In this document: positions 9,182-18,137 of the stretch, in pieces
Numbering within the stretch: the stretch's first letter is position 1
Layout: each line of letters begins with the position of its first letter
From: an uncultured bacterium
Lineage (GTDB): Bacteria > Cyanobacteriota > Vampirovibrionia > Gastranaerophilales > Gastranaerophilaceae
Length of the DNA: 57,665 bases
NCBI GenBank assembly: GCA_902777855.1
Contig: CACYVN010000010.1
Span: forward strand, 1-57,665
Direction of reading: 5' to 3'
Notes under the pieces: generated by a model
Seen by the model: only the letters and a program-made list of their open reading frames with translations
Database searches by the model: none
Told to the model about the DNA's origin: nothing
Translations under genes and position numbers: made by a program

Positions 9182-10006
9182 TTAAACAATTGATTTATTT
9201 AATCTTTCACTTCTGTTCTCATTAAGAATATTTTTAAGTTTCATCAACCCTTGTGCGTGTAGTTGGCAAACTCTTGATTCTGACATGTTAAGAGTTTCAC
9301 CGATTTCTTTCATTGTCATGTTTTCCTGATAGTACAAGACCATTAGCACTCTTTCTCTTTCCGGTAATCTCATAAGCGCCCTCTGCAATTCGCTTTTAAC
9401 ATTTTTCTCCTCCGCCGCTTCATGTGGGTTTAATTTATTCTCATCTTCTATGGTGTCAATTATTTCCATGCTGTCATCTGATGAACCTCTTTTATCGTAA
9501 ATTGATGTAATAGTTACATCTTCAGACATTATTTGAGTGATTTTTGCCGGTTCCATGTCAAGATATTGTGCTATTTCACTTGTTGTCGGAACTCTGCCGT
9601 ATTCTTGTTTTAAAACTTCTATCGCCTGTTTAATTTCTTTAATTTTTTTGCGGACACTTCTTGGTAAAAAGTCTTGCGAACGGATTTTATCGAGTATTGA
9701 ACCGCGTATTCTGATAAGTGCGTATGTTTCAAATCGAGAATTTTTCTGAGGTGAAAATCTTTCTACTGCGTTTATTAAACCTTCTACTCCGTAGCCTGCA
9801 ATGTCTTCAACAGAAATGGTTGCGGGGAGTGAAACTTTAACACGACCTACAACATATCTTACAAGATAAATATACTGAACAATGAGTTTATCTCTTGTTT
9901 CTTTATCTGTTTTATCTTCAAGATATTTAGTCCAGAGATTTGTCAATTCTTCTTCAGATAAGCGTTTTATGTGGCTGTATGAGGAAAAATCAAAATCTTG
10001 TTCCAT
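9182..10006 (-). CDS. RNA polymerase sigma factor, FliA/WhiG (sigma-28) type
   Basis: This 274-residue alternative sigma factor would direct RNA polymerase to a special promoter class. Region 2 is visible around residues 40-110 (QYIYLVRYVVGRV, the GYGVEGLINAVERF core-binding helix, ETYALIRIRGSILDKIR). Region 3 follows near 120-165 (RSVRKKIKEIKQAI and PTTSEIAQYLDM). Region 4 is near 205-262, with LPERERVLMVLYYQENMTMKEIGETLNMSE-type helix-turn-helix order. The overall design matches the FliA/WhiG/SigF group. No flagellar, anti-sigma or anti-anti-sigma gene is in the window, so the regulon is unknown. GAGGG stands 4-8 bases before the ATG. Confidence 0.88.
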   Translation of the reverse strand: MEQDFDFSSYSHIKRLSEEELTNLWTKYLEDKTDKETRDKLIVQYIYLVRYVVGRVKVSLPATISVEDIAGYGVEGLINAVERFSPQKNSRFETYALIRIRGSILDKIRSQDFLPRSVRKKIKEIKQAIEVLKQEYGRVPTTSEIAQYLDMEPAKITQIMSEDVTITSIYDKRGSSDDSMEIIDTIEDENKLNPHEAAEEKNVKSELQRALMRLPERERVLMVLYYQENMTMKEIGETLNMSESRVCQLHAQGLMKLKNILNENRSERLNKSIV

Positions 10007-10141
10007 TAACCCTCGCCCTTTTCTTCCTTCTTACATTTTAATTTTATAATATTGAAAATTTTTCACATCATTTAAAAGTATGAAAAGGGATTATGAATGA
10101 TAGTGGTTTTCTAATGCATGTAGAGGAATGTCTTTTTATTG

Positions 10142-10147
10142 TATAAT
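10142..10147 (+). promoter_or_regulatory. -10 box TATAAT six bases before an ATG (leaderless start)
   Basis: TATAAT is followed by TTAGTC and then ATG 10154. There is no room for a ribosome binding site. One of about eleven cases of this arrangement in the window. Confidence 0.7.
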
Positions 10148-10153
10148 TTAGTC

Positions 10154-11149
10154 ATGGCACAGGAAAAGAAAATACTTGTAATAAATTTTGGCGGAATCGG
10201 TGATGAGATATTCTTTTTACCGACTTTAATTTCACTTAAAAAAGAGTTTCCAGACTCCCATATTACCCTTGCACTTGAGCCAAGAAGTAAGGGTATTAAA
10301 GACCTCACAGATGTTATTGATGATTTGATTTTGGTTGATGTTAAAGGGGAAAACAAATATTTTGAAATGCTAAAACTTTTAATGCGTGCAAGATGTGGTA
10401 AGTTTGACATGGTGATAAGTTCAGGAGGCAATAAACTCATAAGTATTTTATTGTTTTTAACGGGTATAAAAGAGCGCTATGGCTACTATACAGGCAAACT
10501 TAGTAAACTTCTTTTGACCCATGCCGTTACTTTAAACAAAAATCAATACGCATGCTCAATGTATCATGACCTGATAAGGGCAATAACTTCACATAACACC
10601 CAATTACCAGAAATAAATGTAGAAAAACGAGAGGTAATTGCCAATTCGGTTTTAATTCACCCGGGCGTAAGTAAGATGAGCGTGGTAAAAAACTGTATTA
10701 AAACTATTCCGCCGAAGACTTGGGCAAAGGTCATTGATTTACTTGTTGCAGAGGGTAAAAAAGTCATGCTTGCCGGCGGACCGGATGACCAAGATTGTAT
10801 AAAAGAAATTTTGGAAAATGTCAGAACTCAGAATTTTGAAAACTTGTACGGAACAACGAAAAATTTAAAAGATTTGGCGCAGTTGATTTCTTCTGCTGAA
10901 AAATTTTTATGTTCTGATTCTGCGCCGTTGCATGTTGCCGTTGCATTGGGGGTAAAAACTTATCCTATTTTCGGACCGACGGATGATAAGGTTTTAATTC
11001 CGCAAACACCTATGGTTGTGCCAATTAAAGCGGATGACAAGTGTAAATTAAAACCATGCCTTTGGGCACGACGGATGACAACTTGTGAAAAATTAGACTG
11101 TCTTAAAATTACTCCGTCGAAAATTGTGGAGATGGTATTAAGTGAATAG
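10154..11149 (+). CDS. Glycosyltransferase family 9 (ADP-heptose:LPS heptosyltransferase-like)
   Basis: This 331-residue cytoplasmic glycosyltransferase would add a heptose or related sugar to the lipopolysaccharide core. Seen: the N-terminal Rossmann start ILVINFGGIGDEIFFLP near residue 7, the mid-protein LIHPGVSK near residue 172, LAGGPDDQ near residue 215, and the C-terminal acceptor/donor motif SDSAPLHVAVALGVKTYPIFGPT near residue 255. All are typical of family 9. I chose ATG 10154; the longer TTG start at 10139 would put the -10 box inside the coding region. With lpxA downstream it supports an LPS-making cell envelope. The gene ends inside a GTGAATAGT palindrome. Confidence 0.85.
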   Translation: MAQEKKILVINFGGIGDEIFFLPTLISLKKEFPDSHITLALEPRSKGIKDLTDVIDDLILVDVKGENKYFEMLKLLMRARCGKFDMVISSGGNKLISILLFLTGIKERYGYYTGKLSKLLLTHAVTLNKNQYACSMYHDLIRAITSHNTQLPEINVEKREVIANSVLIHPGVSKMSVVKNCIKTIPPKTWAKVIDLLVAEGKKVMLAGGPDDQDCIKEILENVRTQNFENLYGTTKNLKDLAQLISSAEKFLCSDSAPLHVAVALGVKTYPIFGPTDDKVLIPQTPMVVPIKADDKCKLKPCLWARRMTTCEKLDCLKITPSKIVEMVLSE

Positions 11150-11167
11150 TCGATTTCACTACTCACT
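11141..11167 (+). repeat. GTGAATAGT palindrome overlapping the end of the glycosyltransferase gene
   Basis: AGTGAATAGT (11141-11150) faces ACTACTCACT (11158-11167) with one mismatch. The stop codon TAG at 11147-11149 lies in its left arm. The same motif forms the larger palindrome at 18050-18121. Confidence 0.6.
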
Positions 11168-11245
11168 ATAAAACAGATATTAAAATAATATAAAGTTTTC
11201 TGATATTTCAGGGTTTTATACTATAATTGACATAATGGATAGTAG

Positions 11246-11330
11246 GTTGGTATTCCAATTTTAAAATGTAACATTCCCTCTACCTTTGGGAGAGGGTGCC
11301 CGCAGGGCGGGTGAGGGTTGTGATACCGAC
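11246..11330 (+). repeat. Nested palindromic repeats in the lpxA leader
   Basis: The outer arms GTTGGTAT (11246-11253) and ATACCGAC (11323-11330) match the hairpin before groES (46168-46187). Between them lies a second palindromic element with CCCTCT/AGAGGG (11276-11281 with 11291-11296) and GCCC/GGGC. The outer right arm ends 19 bases before the lpxA ATG, so the whole structure would be in the messenger leader if transcription starts at the TATAAT box near 11222. Confidence 0.65.
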
Positions 11331-11349
11331 AATTGAGAGGGTATAGAAC

Positions 11350-12159
11350 ATGATAGACAAAACCGCAATAATTGATCCGTCGGCACAAATTGCTGATGAT
11401 GCCATAATCGGACCTTACGTTGTAATCGGAAAGAATGTAAAAATAGGAAGCGGAACAAGAGTTATTTCAAACGCTCATATTGAGTATGCGGAAATCGGGA
11501 AAAATTGTACAATTGCACCGTTTGCAACAATAGGCTCAGAGCCTCAGGATTTGGGTTATAAAGGTGAAGAAACAAAGGTAATTATCGGTGATGAAACAAT
11601 TATCAAAGAAAATGTAACTATTCACAGAGCGGCCGCTTGTGGTGATTTTACAACAAGAATCGGAAATAAATGTTTATTGATGGTTGGTTCACATGTTGCT
11701 CATAACTGTGTGTTGGAAGATCAGGTTATTTTGGCAAACCTTGTTACTCTCGGCGGGCATGTTCATGTTGAATTTGGCGCATTTGTCGGCGGAATGAGTG
11801 TATTCCACCAGAATATAAGAATTGGCACAATGTCTATTGTAAGCGGTTTTAGTGCTTCAAGACAGGATATTTTACCGTATTCAAAAGGTGAAGGTCGTCC
11901 GCCTGTCCCGAGAACAATCAATGTAATAGCCCTCAAGCGCAGAGGGGTTGATTTGGAAACAAGAACTCATCTTAATGAAGCATTTAAACTTTTAATCAGT
12001 GAAGATTACAATACTACTCAGGCCATTGAAAAGATTAAAGCGGAAATTCCGACAAATGAATATATTGAAAAAATGATTGACTTCATTCAAACTTCAAAAC
12101 GCGGGGTTTTATTAAAAACCCACAAGACAGGACATCAATCACTGAGTGATGAAGAATAA
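11350..12159 (+). CDS. lpxA: Acyl-ACP--UDP-N-acetylglucosamine O-acyltransferase
   Basis: This 269-residue enzyme starts lipid A synthesis by moving a hydroxyacyl chain from ACP to UDP-GlcNAc. The left-handed beta-helix is visible as hexapeptide repeats from residue 7 to about 185 (IDPSAQIADDAIIGPYVVIGKN and on). Conserved positions include IGSEPQDLGYKGEET, the catalytic histidine in GSHVAHNCVLED near residue 120, and GGHVHVEFGAFVGGMSVFHQNIRIG. The helical C-terminal domain follows. The size is close to the ~260 of the family. GAGAGGG stands 10-16 bases before the ATG. No lpxD, lpxC or fabZ neighbours it, unlike the usual cluster. Confidence 0.94.
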   Translation: MIDKTAIIDPSAQIADDAIIGPYVVIGKNVKIGSGTRVISNAHIEYAEIGKNCTIAPFATIGSEPQDLGYKGEETKVIIGDETIIKENVTIHRAAACGDFTTRIGNKCLLMVGSHVAHNCVLEDQVILANLVTLGGHVHVEFGAFVGGMSVFHQNIRIGTMSIVSGFSASRQDILPYSKGEGRPPVPRTINVIALKRRGVDLETRTHLNEAFKLLISEDYNTTQAIEKIKAEIPTNEYIEKMIDFIQTSKRGVLLKTHKTGHQSLSDEE

Positions 12160-12161
12160 TA

Positions 12162-12191
12162 AAAAAGCGGGATTTTAAAATCCCGCTTTTT
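12162..12191. terminator. Bidirectional terminator after lpxA
   Basis: A perfect 15-bp palindrome (12162-12176 with 12177-12191) has GCGGGAT/ATCCCGC in its core and A and T tracts outside. It serves lpxA and the converging gene at 12215. Confidence 0.9.
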
Positions 12192-12214
12192 GTTGCTTAA
12201 CTTTGTATTACGGA

Positions 12215-13774
12215 TTATTTTATTTCTACTTTTTTATTCTGTTGTAAAAGAATATTCAAGTCATAATATTTACCATTCAATTGTACTGCAACTTTATTTT
12301 TATATTTGAGTACTTGTGCGCCGTTGAGTTCACCTTTTCCTTCAAAATAAATTTTTTCAGGATTTCTGTCATATTGGGATTCAAACAATCTGCTATTAGG
12401 ATTTAATGTTCCGGTTTCACCATTTATAAATCCATATTGTTTATTTGATTTCAAATCTCCATAATCAAGAGTAGTGGTAATTAATCCGTGTCTGCTTTTT
12501 TTCAGATTATATTTCCCGCCTCCTATCTTGAAGGATGCATCAGAATCCCAAACACTTTTTTTATCTTCGGCTTCAATAGAATTTCCGTTTGGGAAACTAA
12601 GCCCTCTTTCATATTTGTGTTGTGTGGTAATAATCTTTTTAGGCATTGTTGGGGTCTTTGTTGTGGTCGCAGTTTTTTTAGGTTGTGGTGTTTCTTCCGC
12701 TTTCGGTTTAGGTGTTGCACTTGGTTTAGTTTCTACACTCGGTTTAGGAGTTGTTTTTGATTGTGCTTTTGTTACCGGTTCATCGGAAAATTCTTCCATA
12801 AGCCATTGAACATTTGGAATATCGAGTTTTTTATAATCTGCATCTTTTCTTATTGACCCGTCAGGATTATATACACTTGGGTTTTGTCTGATAAGAACTT
12901 CTTTAAGATGTGCGGCTTTTTCTGGAGAAAGAGGTCCTTTTGCCGAAAATCCGCCTAAACGTGCAGCCACTTCATCTACAGTTTTATTTTCAAATTCTTT
13001 CTCAAAATCAGTGAATTGTCTTTGGGTTGCTCTGAACCAAGTTGCCTCTTTTGAATGTGGTTTTGCTGCAAGAGATACCCATGCTGGTTTTTTAGGTGCC
13101 TGTTGTTTTACTTTTGGCTTAATAACAGGTTTATTGCTTGCTGCAGAAGCATCTGCAGATTTTTCTTCATTATTTTGCACGGTAAACTCAGAAATTTTTT
13201 CAATATTTATTTCCAGGGTTTTATCAAAATTAGGAGCAACTTTTACTTTTTCAATTTGAGTAAGTGCCATTTTTGCTGCCTGTGCCCGTGCCTGTTCCCG
13301 CGCTTCTGCTTCTGCTTTTTCTTTTTGTCTTTGAGCAATTAAACCTGCATCTTCACGAATTTCTTTTGCGGTTAATATATCTCCGCCTCTTTTAAATACA
13401 ATATGACCGTGTTGAAATTCCGCAGTCATACCTTCCGGCAATTCTTTTACATTTAAAACTTGTTCTATCATTTTATTAAATTCTGATTTTGTTATGTATT
13501 TATTTTTCCCTGATGTATCAACGGCAACGAGTTCTTCCAATGTTTCGGCATTTACACGTACTTTTTTCCCGTCAACACCTTTTCCGACGAGAATTTCTTG
13601 TTTTTCACCACTGACTTCTCTTTTTAATGATTTGGTTTCATTATCTCCAAAAATAGATGTTTTTTTTGTTTTATAATCCGCATCCGCTTTTTGTTTTGTT
13701 TCAGCTTCTGCTTTTGCAAGCAAATGTTTTTTTTCTACACCAAATCCACTCGCACCGTTAATGCCGTTTTTCAT
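12215..13774 (-). CDS. Unrecognised 519-residue low-complexity protein
   Basis: I do not recognise a family. The N-terminal 45 residues are charged and follow MKNGINGASGFGVEKK. An Ala/Glu/Lys/Gln-rich stretch near residues 143-170 is probably a coiled helix. A Pro/Lys/Thr-rich linker spans about 335-385, with repeated TKPSATPKP-like blocks. The C-terminal ~130 residues alternate in beta-like fashion (KYERGLSFPNG through YYDLNILLQQ) and could be a globular surface-binding or adhesion domain. There is no signal peptide or membrane segment. GAAAGGAG is about 9 bases before the ATG, with a TATAAT box a little further up. The linker-plus-domain plan suggests a structural or envelope-associated role, but this is a guess. 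Confidence 0.75.
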   Translation of the reverse strand: MKNGINGASGFGVEKKHLLAKAEAETKQKADADYKTKKTSIFGDNETKSLKREVSGEKQEILVGKGVDGKKVRVNAETLEELVAVDTSGKNKYITKSEFNKMIEQVLNVKELPEGMTAEFQHGHIVFKRGGDILTAKEIREDAGLIAQRQKEKAEAEAREQARAQAAKMALTQIEKVKVAPNFDKTLEINIEKISEFTVQNNEEKSADASAASNKPVIKPKVKQQAPKKPAWVSLAAKPHSKEATWFRATQRQFTDFEKEFENKTVDEVAARLGGFSAKGPLSPEKAAHLKEVLIRQNPSVYNPDGSIRKDADYKKLDIPNVQWLMEEFSDEPVTKAQSKTTPKPSVETKPSATPKPKAEETPQPKKTATTTKTPTMPKKIITTQHKYERGLSFPNGNSIEAEDKKSVWDSDASFKIGGGKYNLKKSRHGLITTTLDYGDLKSNKQYGFINGETGTLNPNSRLFESQYDRNPEKIYFEGKGELNGAQVLKYKNKVAVQLNGKYYDLNILLQQNKKVEIK

Positions 13775-13900
13775 AGGTTAAACTCCTTTCAGATATTATA
13801 ATTCTACCTTGGCGTTATTAACGGCAAAGTGACTTTAAAACTTTAAAGCTTTTTGGATATTGTTAATATTTTTTAATAATAATTAGAATGCGATTTTTTA

Positions 13901-16900
13901 TTAATCAACCGAGAAGATTTCGCGGATATCATCCATTGTGAGAGATTTTGTTATATTTCTGTCAACTGAAATTACGCTGTCAACAAGGTCACGTTTAACC
14001 CCTTTGAGTTTCTGAATCTTTTCTTCAACCGTATTTTTGGTGATAAGTCTGTAAACAAAAACTTTTTTGGTTTGCCCGATACGGTATGCTCGGTCTGTTG
14101 CCTGATCTTCAACGGCAGGATTCCACCACGGATCGTAATGGATTACGTAATCTGCACCCGTAAGGTTCAAGCCTGTTCCGCCGGCTTTTAAGCTGATTAA
14201 GAATATTGGTATTGTCGGGTCATTGTTAAATCTGTCAACTGCTTCTTTGCGGTCTTTTGTTTTACCGGTAAGATATTCATACTTAATGCCTTCACGATTG
14301 AGCCAATCTTTAATTATATCAAGCATATTTACAAATTGGCTGAATAACAGAATTCTGTGACCTTCTGATACAATTTCTTCAAGTAATGATTTAAGTTTCT
14401 CAAATTTACCTGAAGAAATGATATTTTTAACGTTATCTTTATCATAAAGTCTTGGGTGACAGCAGATTTGACGCATACGTAAAAGTGCAGAGAAAATTGA
14501 CATTCTGCTCTTTTCAAGACCGTTTTGCTCAATAGATTTGAACAATTCTTCCTTGGTTGAGTCAAGAACCTGCAGGTAGAAATCTCTCTGGTCATCGGTC
14601 ATTTCACAGTATGCAACGTTTTCAACCTTATCAGGCAGGTCTTTAGCTACATCTCGTTTCATACGACGCAAGATAAACGGATAAATCTGTAATTTCAAAC
14701 GTTTTTCAACAACCTTGTCATGGCGTTCCATAATCGGATTAACGTAATGCGAATTGAAATCAGCCATTGAGAATAAAAATCCCGGCATAAGAAAATCAAA
14801 TACCGACCACAATTCTTCAAGTTTGTTTTCAATCGGTGTACCTGAAAGTGCCAATTTGTGCATTGATTGAAGTTTTTTTACAGCTTGTGCGGTCTGGGAA
14901 GTCGCATTCTTGATATTCTGAGATTCATCAAGGATTATATATCTGAAATTGATGTCTTTTAATTTATCGATATCACGTCTGACAAGTGCGTAGCTTGTAA
15001 TAATTACATCGTATTCAGGGATTTTTTTGAAAAATTGCTTTCTTTCTCCGCCCTGTAATTTTAAACATGTAAGCTCCGGGGCGAATTTTTGGATTTCGTT
15101 TTCCCAGTTAAATACAACTGTTGTCGGGGCAATTACAAGTGTCGGCATAGGTCCGTCAACTTCTTTTGCTTTTTGGATAGCTGTCAGTGCCTGCAAAGTT
15201 TTACCAAGCCCCATATCGTCAGCCAAAATACCGTTCAAACCGTACTTATACATAAACCATAACCAGCCGAAACCTTTTAACTGATATTCACGGAAATCAG
15301 CCTTAATTCCTGCCGGGAGTTCAAGATTTTCCGATGTCGAGAATGTTGACATCTGATCCCAAAATTCTTTGAATTTATCACTCAGAATCAGTTCAATACC
15401 GAGGTTTTTAAGTTCGTTAATCAAACCGGCACGAAAAGTTTTAACCGTAAATGTGTTGTCCTCGTTACGATAAACATCAAAAGAATTGAATGTCCGCATC
15501 ATAGCGTAAATGCTCTGGACAGGATATTCTACAAATCCGTTGCTTCTTATTCTTGAATATTTTTCGTCTTTTTGTGCCGTATCGTAAATCTCGTCAAAGT
15601 CAATGATTTCATCCCCAACTTGACCAAAGATTTTTACATCAAAACTATCCGGTTGTTCTTGTGAAAAATCGATTTTTGCGCAAAGTCTGAACGGATTTTC
15701 CATAATTTTGAAAAACGACATATCGTCTTTTTCTTCAAATTTCCAACCGTCGCCTGCCTGTTTTAAGTAATAGTTATAAAAATCTATTGCGGTTTCTTTT
15801 TCTAAAGCTAAATTATTAGTCTGCATAGGAACAAATTTGCATGCCAAAAGCATAGCATAGGCTTCGTTTTCGTGTTTAAGATTTCTCTTAACCCAGTAAA
15901 TAACGTCTGAATCGGGCTTTTTGACGGTAATATACGGAGCTTTATCCTGTGCGGTTTTTGAATAAGGTACTCTTACACCGTCATATTCAAAGTTTAATTC
16001 CGCTTTCAGGCTCTGATCATAATCAATCCCCATTGTTACAACGTTGATTGGCGGACGTTCTTCAAGCATTAATTTTGAAATTTCCTCATCCACTACAACA
16101 TCCATAACTTCACGAAGTTTAGGCAAATCCTCATAGATAAACTTTCCGCACTCTGCATCTTTTAAGTCCGTAAACGATGATTTTGTAATGCTTTGTGGTA
16201 ATGCCTGAATTGCAACATTTGTAGGGAACATGACATTTTTGTATCTTCCCCATTTTAAATGTCTTGAAAAATATCTGACTTCTTCAAACGGGTATACATC
16301 GTCCCTGTCAGGTCTTTGCCATTCCAAGGACAATAACAGAGTCCCGGGGGTTTGTGATTTATTTACATAAAGAACGAGTTTCCATTCTTCGTCCATAAAT
16401 TTCAGACGTTCTTTTGTACGTTCGTCCAAAACTTCATCAGCTTTTGCAAGAAGCGGGAAGATTGAACCGAATTTTGCTATCGGAACATCGTACCAGCCTG
16501 CTTTTTTATCCTGTCTTGAAATCTGTAAAAGCTCTTTAAATATTAAAAATTCAACCTTTTGGGAGTCATTTAATACAAATTTTTTATCTTTTTTCTGAGC
16601 TTCCAAAATTGCTCTGAATAACGGCTCAATCTGCCTTATGATTTTGCCTGTTTCTCTTGAACGTACCAAAACAGAGAAAAAGTTTGCTTTACGTTTTGAA
16701 TTGAAGTGGAAAATGTAACTTCCCTGCGGTTCTTCGGTCAGGGCAGTATTTTCATCGGGGAAATCAAATTCCATTCCGAATTTTGTAGAAAGCCAATCTT
16801 CATAAGCATGAGCATCAATGGCTTTGAGGGCAACAGCTACCGCATGCTTGCACCATTCTTCTTTCAACGGACAATTACAACGTGCTTCAACCTTATTTTT

Positions 16901-17083
16901 TTTGAAAATCAGGTCGGTATTATAGTGGTCCTGGAAGTTGCCTTTGACCTTACCCATATAGAAATTCTTTTCGGGATAATTGTCATAAACCATGTCTTTT
17001 AAATGGTACTCATAGCCGCGACGCCAGCTTCCCGCACTTGAATTTTCTTTAATATACTTGTAATTAAATTCTGTTGTACTCAT
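13901..17083 (-). CDS. SNF2-family helicase with N-terminal SWIM zinc finger
   Basis: This 1060-residue ATPase would move along duplex DNA and remodel protein-DNA complexes; bacterial members include RapA/HepA-like proteins. A SWIM finger (ARCNCPLKEEWCKHAVAVAL) lies near residues 68-87. The helicase core starts near residue 600: the Walker A motif DDMGLGKTLQAL, motif Ia VIAPTTVVFNWENE, a Walker B of the form LDESQNIKN (DESQ in place of DEAH), ALSGTPIENKLEELWS, and in the second RecA lobe GGTGLNLTGADYVIHYDPWWNP followed by DRAYRIGQ. All are hallmarks of SNF2. The gene is transcribed alone. Its 5' side is the 447-base repeat-rich gap at 17084-17530. Confidence 0.92.
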   Translation of the reverse strand: MSTTEFNYKYIKENSSAGSWRRGYEYHLKDMVYDNYPEKNFYMGKVKGNFQDHYNTDLIFKKNKVEARCNCPLKEEWCKHAVAVALKAIDAHAYEDWLSTKFGMEFDFPDENTALTEEPQGSYIFHFNSKRKANFFSVLVRSRETGKIIRQIEPLFRAILEAQKKDKKFVLNDSQKVEFLIFKELLQISRQDKKAGWYDVPIAKFGSIFPLLAKADEVLDERTKERLKFMDEEWKLVLYVNKSQTPGTLLLSLEWQRPDRDDVYPFEEVRYFSRHLKWGRYKNVMFPTNVAIQALPQSITKSSFTDLKDAECGKFIYEDLPKLREVMDVVVDEEISKLMLEERPPINVVTMGIDYDQSLKAELNFEYDGVRVPYSKTAQDKAPYITVKKPDSDVIYWVKRNLKHENEAYAMLLACKFVPMQTNNLALEKETAIDFYNYYLKQAGDGWKFEEKDDMSFFKIMENPFRLCAKIDFSQEQPDSFDVKIFGQVGDEIIDFDEIYDTAQKDEKYSRIRSNGFVEYPVQSIYAMMRTFNSFDVYRNEDNTFTVKTFRAGLINELKNLGIELILSDKFKEFWDQMSTFSTSENLELPAGIKADFREYQLKGFGWLWFMYKYGLNGILADDMGLGKTLQALTAIQKAKEVDGPMPTLVIAPTTVVFNWENEIQKFAPELTCLKLQGGERKQFFKKIPEYDVIITSYALVRRDIDKLKDINFRYIILDESQNIKNATSQTAQAVKKLQSMHKLALSGTPIENKLEELWSVFDFLMPGFLFSMADFNSHYVNPIMERHDKVVEKRLKLQIYPFILRRMKRDVAKDLPDKVENVAYCEMTDDQRDFYLQVLDSTKEELFKSIEQNGLEKSRMSIFSALLRMRQICCHPRLYDKDNVKNIISSGKFEKLKSLLEEIVSEGHRILLFSQFVNMLDIIKDWLNREGIKYEYLTGKTKDRKEAVDRFNNDPTIPIFLISLKAGGTGLNLTGADYVIHYDPWWNPAVEDQATDRAYRIGQTKKVFVYRLITKNTVEEKIQKLKGVKRDLVDSVISVDRNITKSLTMDDIREIFSVD

Positions 17084-17201
17084 CTATGGAGTAATCCGCT
17101 TTCTTTCCAAAGGGCTGTAAATAACCTAATAGACATCCAAAATCTATAATCTCTTCACCCTTCAATATGATTATACATGCAAATTTCATAAATTGCAAGA
17201 G

Positions 17202-17272
17202 GGGGTGGGTAAATGTATGCTGACGTTTGTTGTGTGATATTCCATAGAGTAGTAAGTCTGGATACCCACCCC
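17202..17272 (+). repeat. 10-bp inverted repeat with a 51-base spacer
   Basis: GGGGTGGGTA (17202-17211) pairs perfectly with TACCCACCCC (17263-17272). It lies in the 447-base gap between the helicase gene and 17531. No reading frame fills the spacer. Origin and function are unknown. Confidence 0.6.
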
Positions 17273-17316
17273 GACATTAATATTTATATGAAATGTAATG
17301 TTTTTGCGGGATAGTT

Positions 17317-17421
17317 GTAGGGTGGGCAAAGCGATAGCGTGCCCACAATTTAAAGAATGTAGTTTTGTAGGGTGCGATGTATTACAACAAAAGTATTTGT
17401 AAGGCTAAAGCCTGACCTACT
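17317..17421 (+). repeat. Three TGTAGG-type palindromic repeats in a row
   Basis: Units start at 17317 (GTGGGCA 17322-17328 with TGCCCAC 17340-17346), 17366 (TGTAGGGTGCGATGTATTACA) and 17398 (GTAAGGCTAAAGCCTGACC). The second matches the repeat at 8526 in its first bases. The rest of this 447-base gap holds AT-rich DNA, with a TATAAT box (about 17457) that may serve the gene at 17531. Confidence 0.6.
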
Positions 17422-17530
17422 CCTTTCAAAAATTGACTTTTTGATAAAAACAGATAATATATAATAAGGCAGTACAAATATTGTTATTTGTGTGCTAAAC
17501 TTTTTTGTGTATCGTTATTAAGAGGTTAAT

Positions 17531-18031
17531 ATGAAAAAAATAAGTATAATTCTGGCTTTGGTTATTTCATTAGGGATTGGTGCGGGTGTTTATTCCCAAA
17601 CTACGACTACTGCTGTGACAAAGGCAACGGTAAGCAACTATGCGGTGCAATACACAACAGTCAATGCTTTGGATGTTGTGGCAAGTCCGTTCAAGTTTCT
17701 GCACAGAAATATTCGTATCAAAGCAAAGTTTGACAAGTTTTCTACATTAGGTCTTGATTATCCGCCTGCATTGAGGGCTTCCGATAAGTATATTTCTATT
17801 CTTATCCAAAGACCTGATGTTGCAGACCACAATATTCCGCTTTCTGAAATGAAAATTTTTCTCAAAAAAGATCTTGCGGAAAAAAATATCAGTCTTGATG
17901 CGGGTGACGAAATTGAGTTTACGGGACGTGTATTTTCGACTGCGCTTGGTGATGCGTGGATGGATGTTGATAACCTGAAAGTTATAACTAAGAAAAACCC
18001 GCCTAAAAAAGAAGACAATGTGATTGAATAG
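17531..18031 (+). CDS. Secreted protein of unknown function, OB-fold-like
   Basis: This 166-residue protein opens with a clear signal peptide (MKKISIILALVISLGIGAGVYS, cleavage near residue 22). The mature part alternates short beta segments: NIRIKAKFDKFSTLG, KYISILIQRPD, AGDEIEFTGRVFSTALGDAWMDVDNLKVI. The last block, a request for a limited-size group followed by a strand that ends the domain, resembles bacterial OB-fold proteins of the envelope. I cannot name the family. AGAGG is 6-10 bases before the ATG. It stands 107 bases before the GH57 gene in the same direction. Confidence 0.75.
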   Translation: MKKISIILALVISLGIGAGVYSQTTTTAVTKATVSNYAVQYTTVNALDVVASPFKFLHRNIRIKAKFDKFSTLGLDYPPALRASDKYISILIQRPDVADHNIPLSEMKIFLKKDLAEKNISLDAGDEIEFTGRVFSTALGDAWMDVDNLKVITKKNPPKKEDNVIE

Positions 18032-18049
18032 AGTCATGAATAGTGAAAC

Positions 18050-18121
18050 GTGAATAGTTGGTTTCATGGTTAAATATAATAATTTTAAAGGTCTATTTAC
18101 TACTTACAATTTACTATTCAC
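18050..18121 (+). repeat. GTGAATAGT inverted repeat before the GH57 gene
   Basis: GTGAATAGT (18050-18058) pairs with ACTATTCAC (18113-18121), leaving a 54-base interior. It ends 16 bases before the ATG of the next gene, so its right arm may fall in the leader. It is related to 11141-11167. Confidence 0.6.
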
Positions 18122-18137
18122 TCAATAGGAAAGAATT

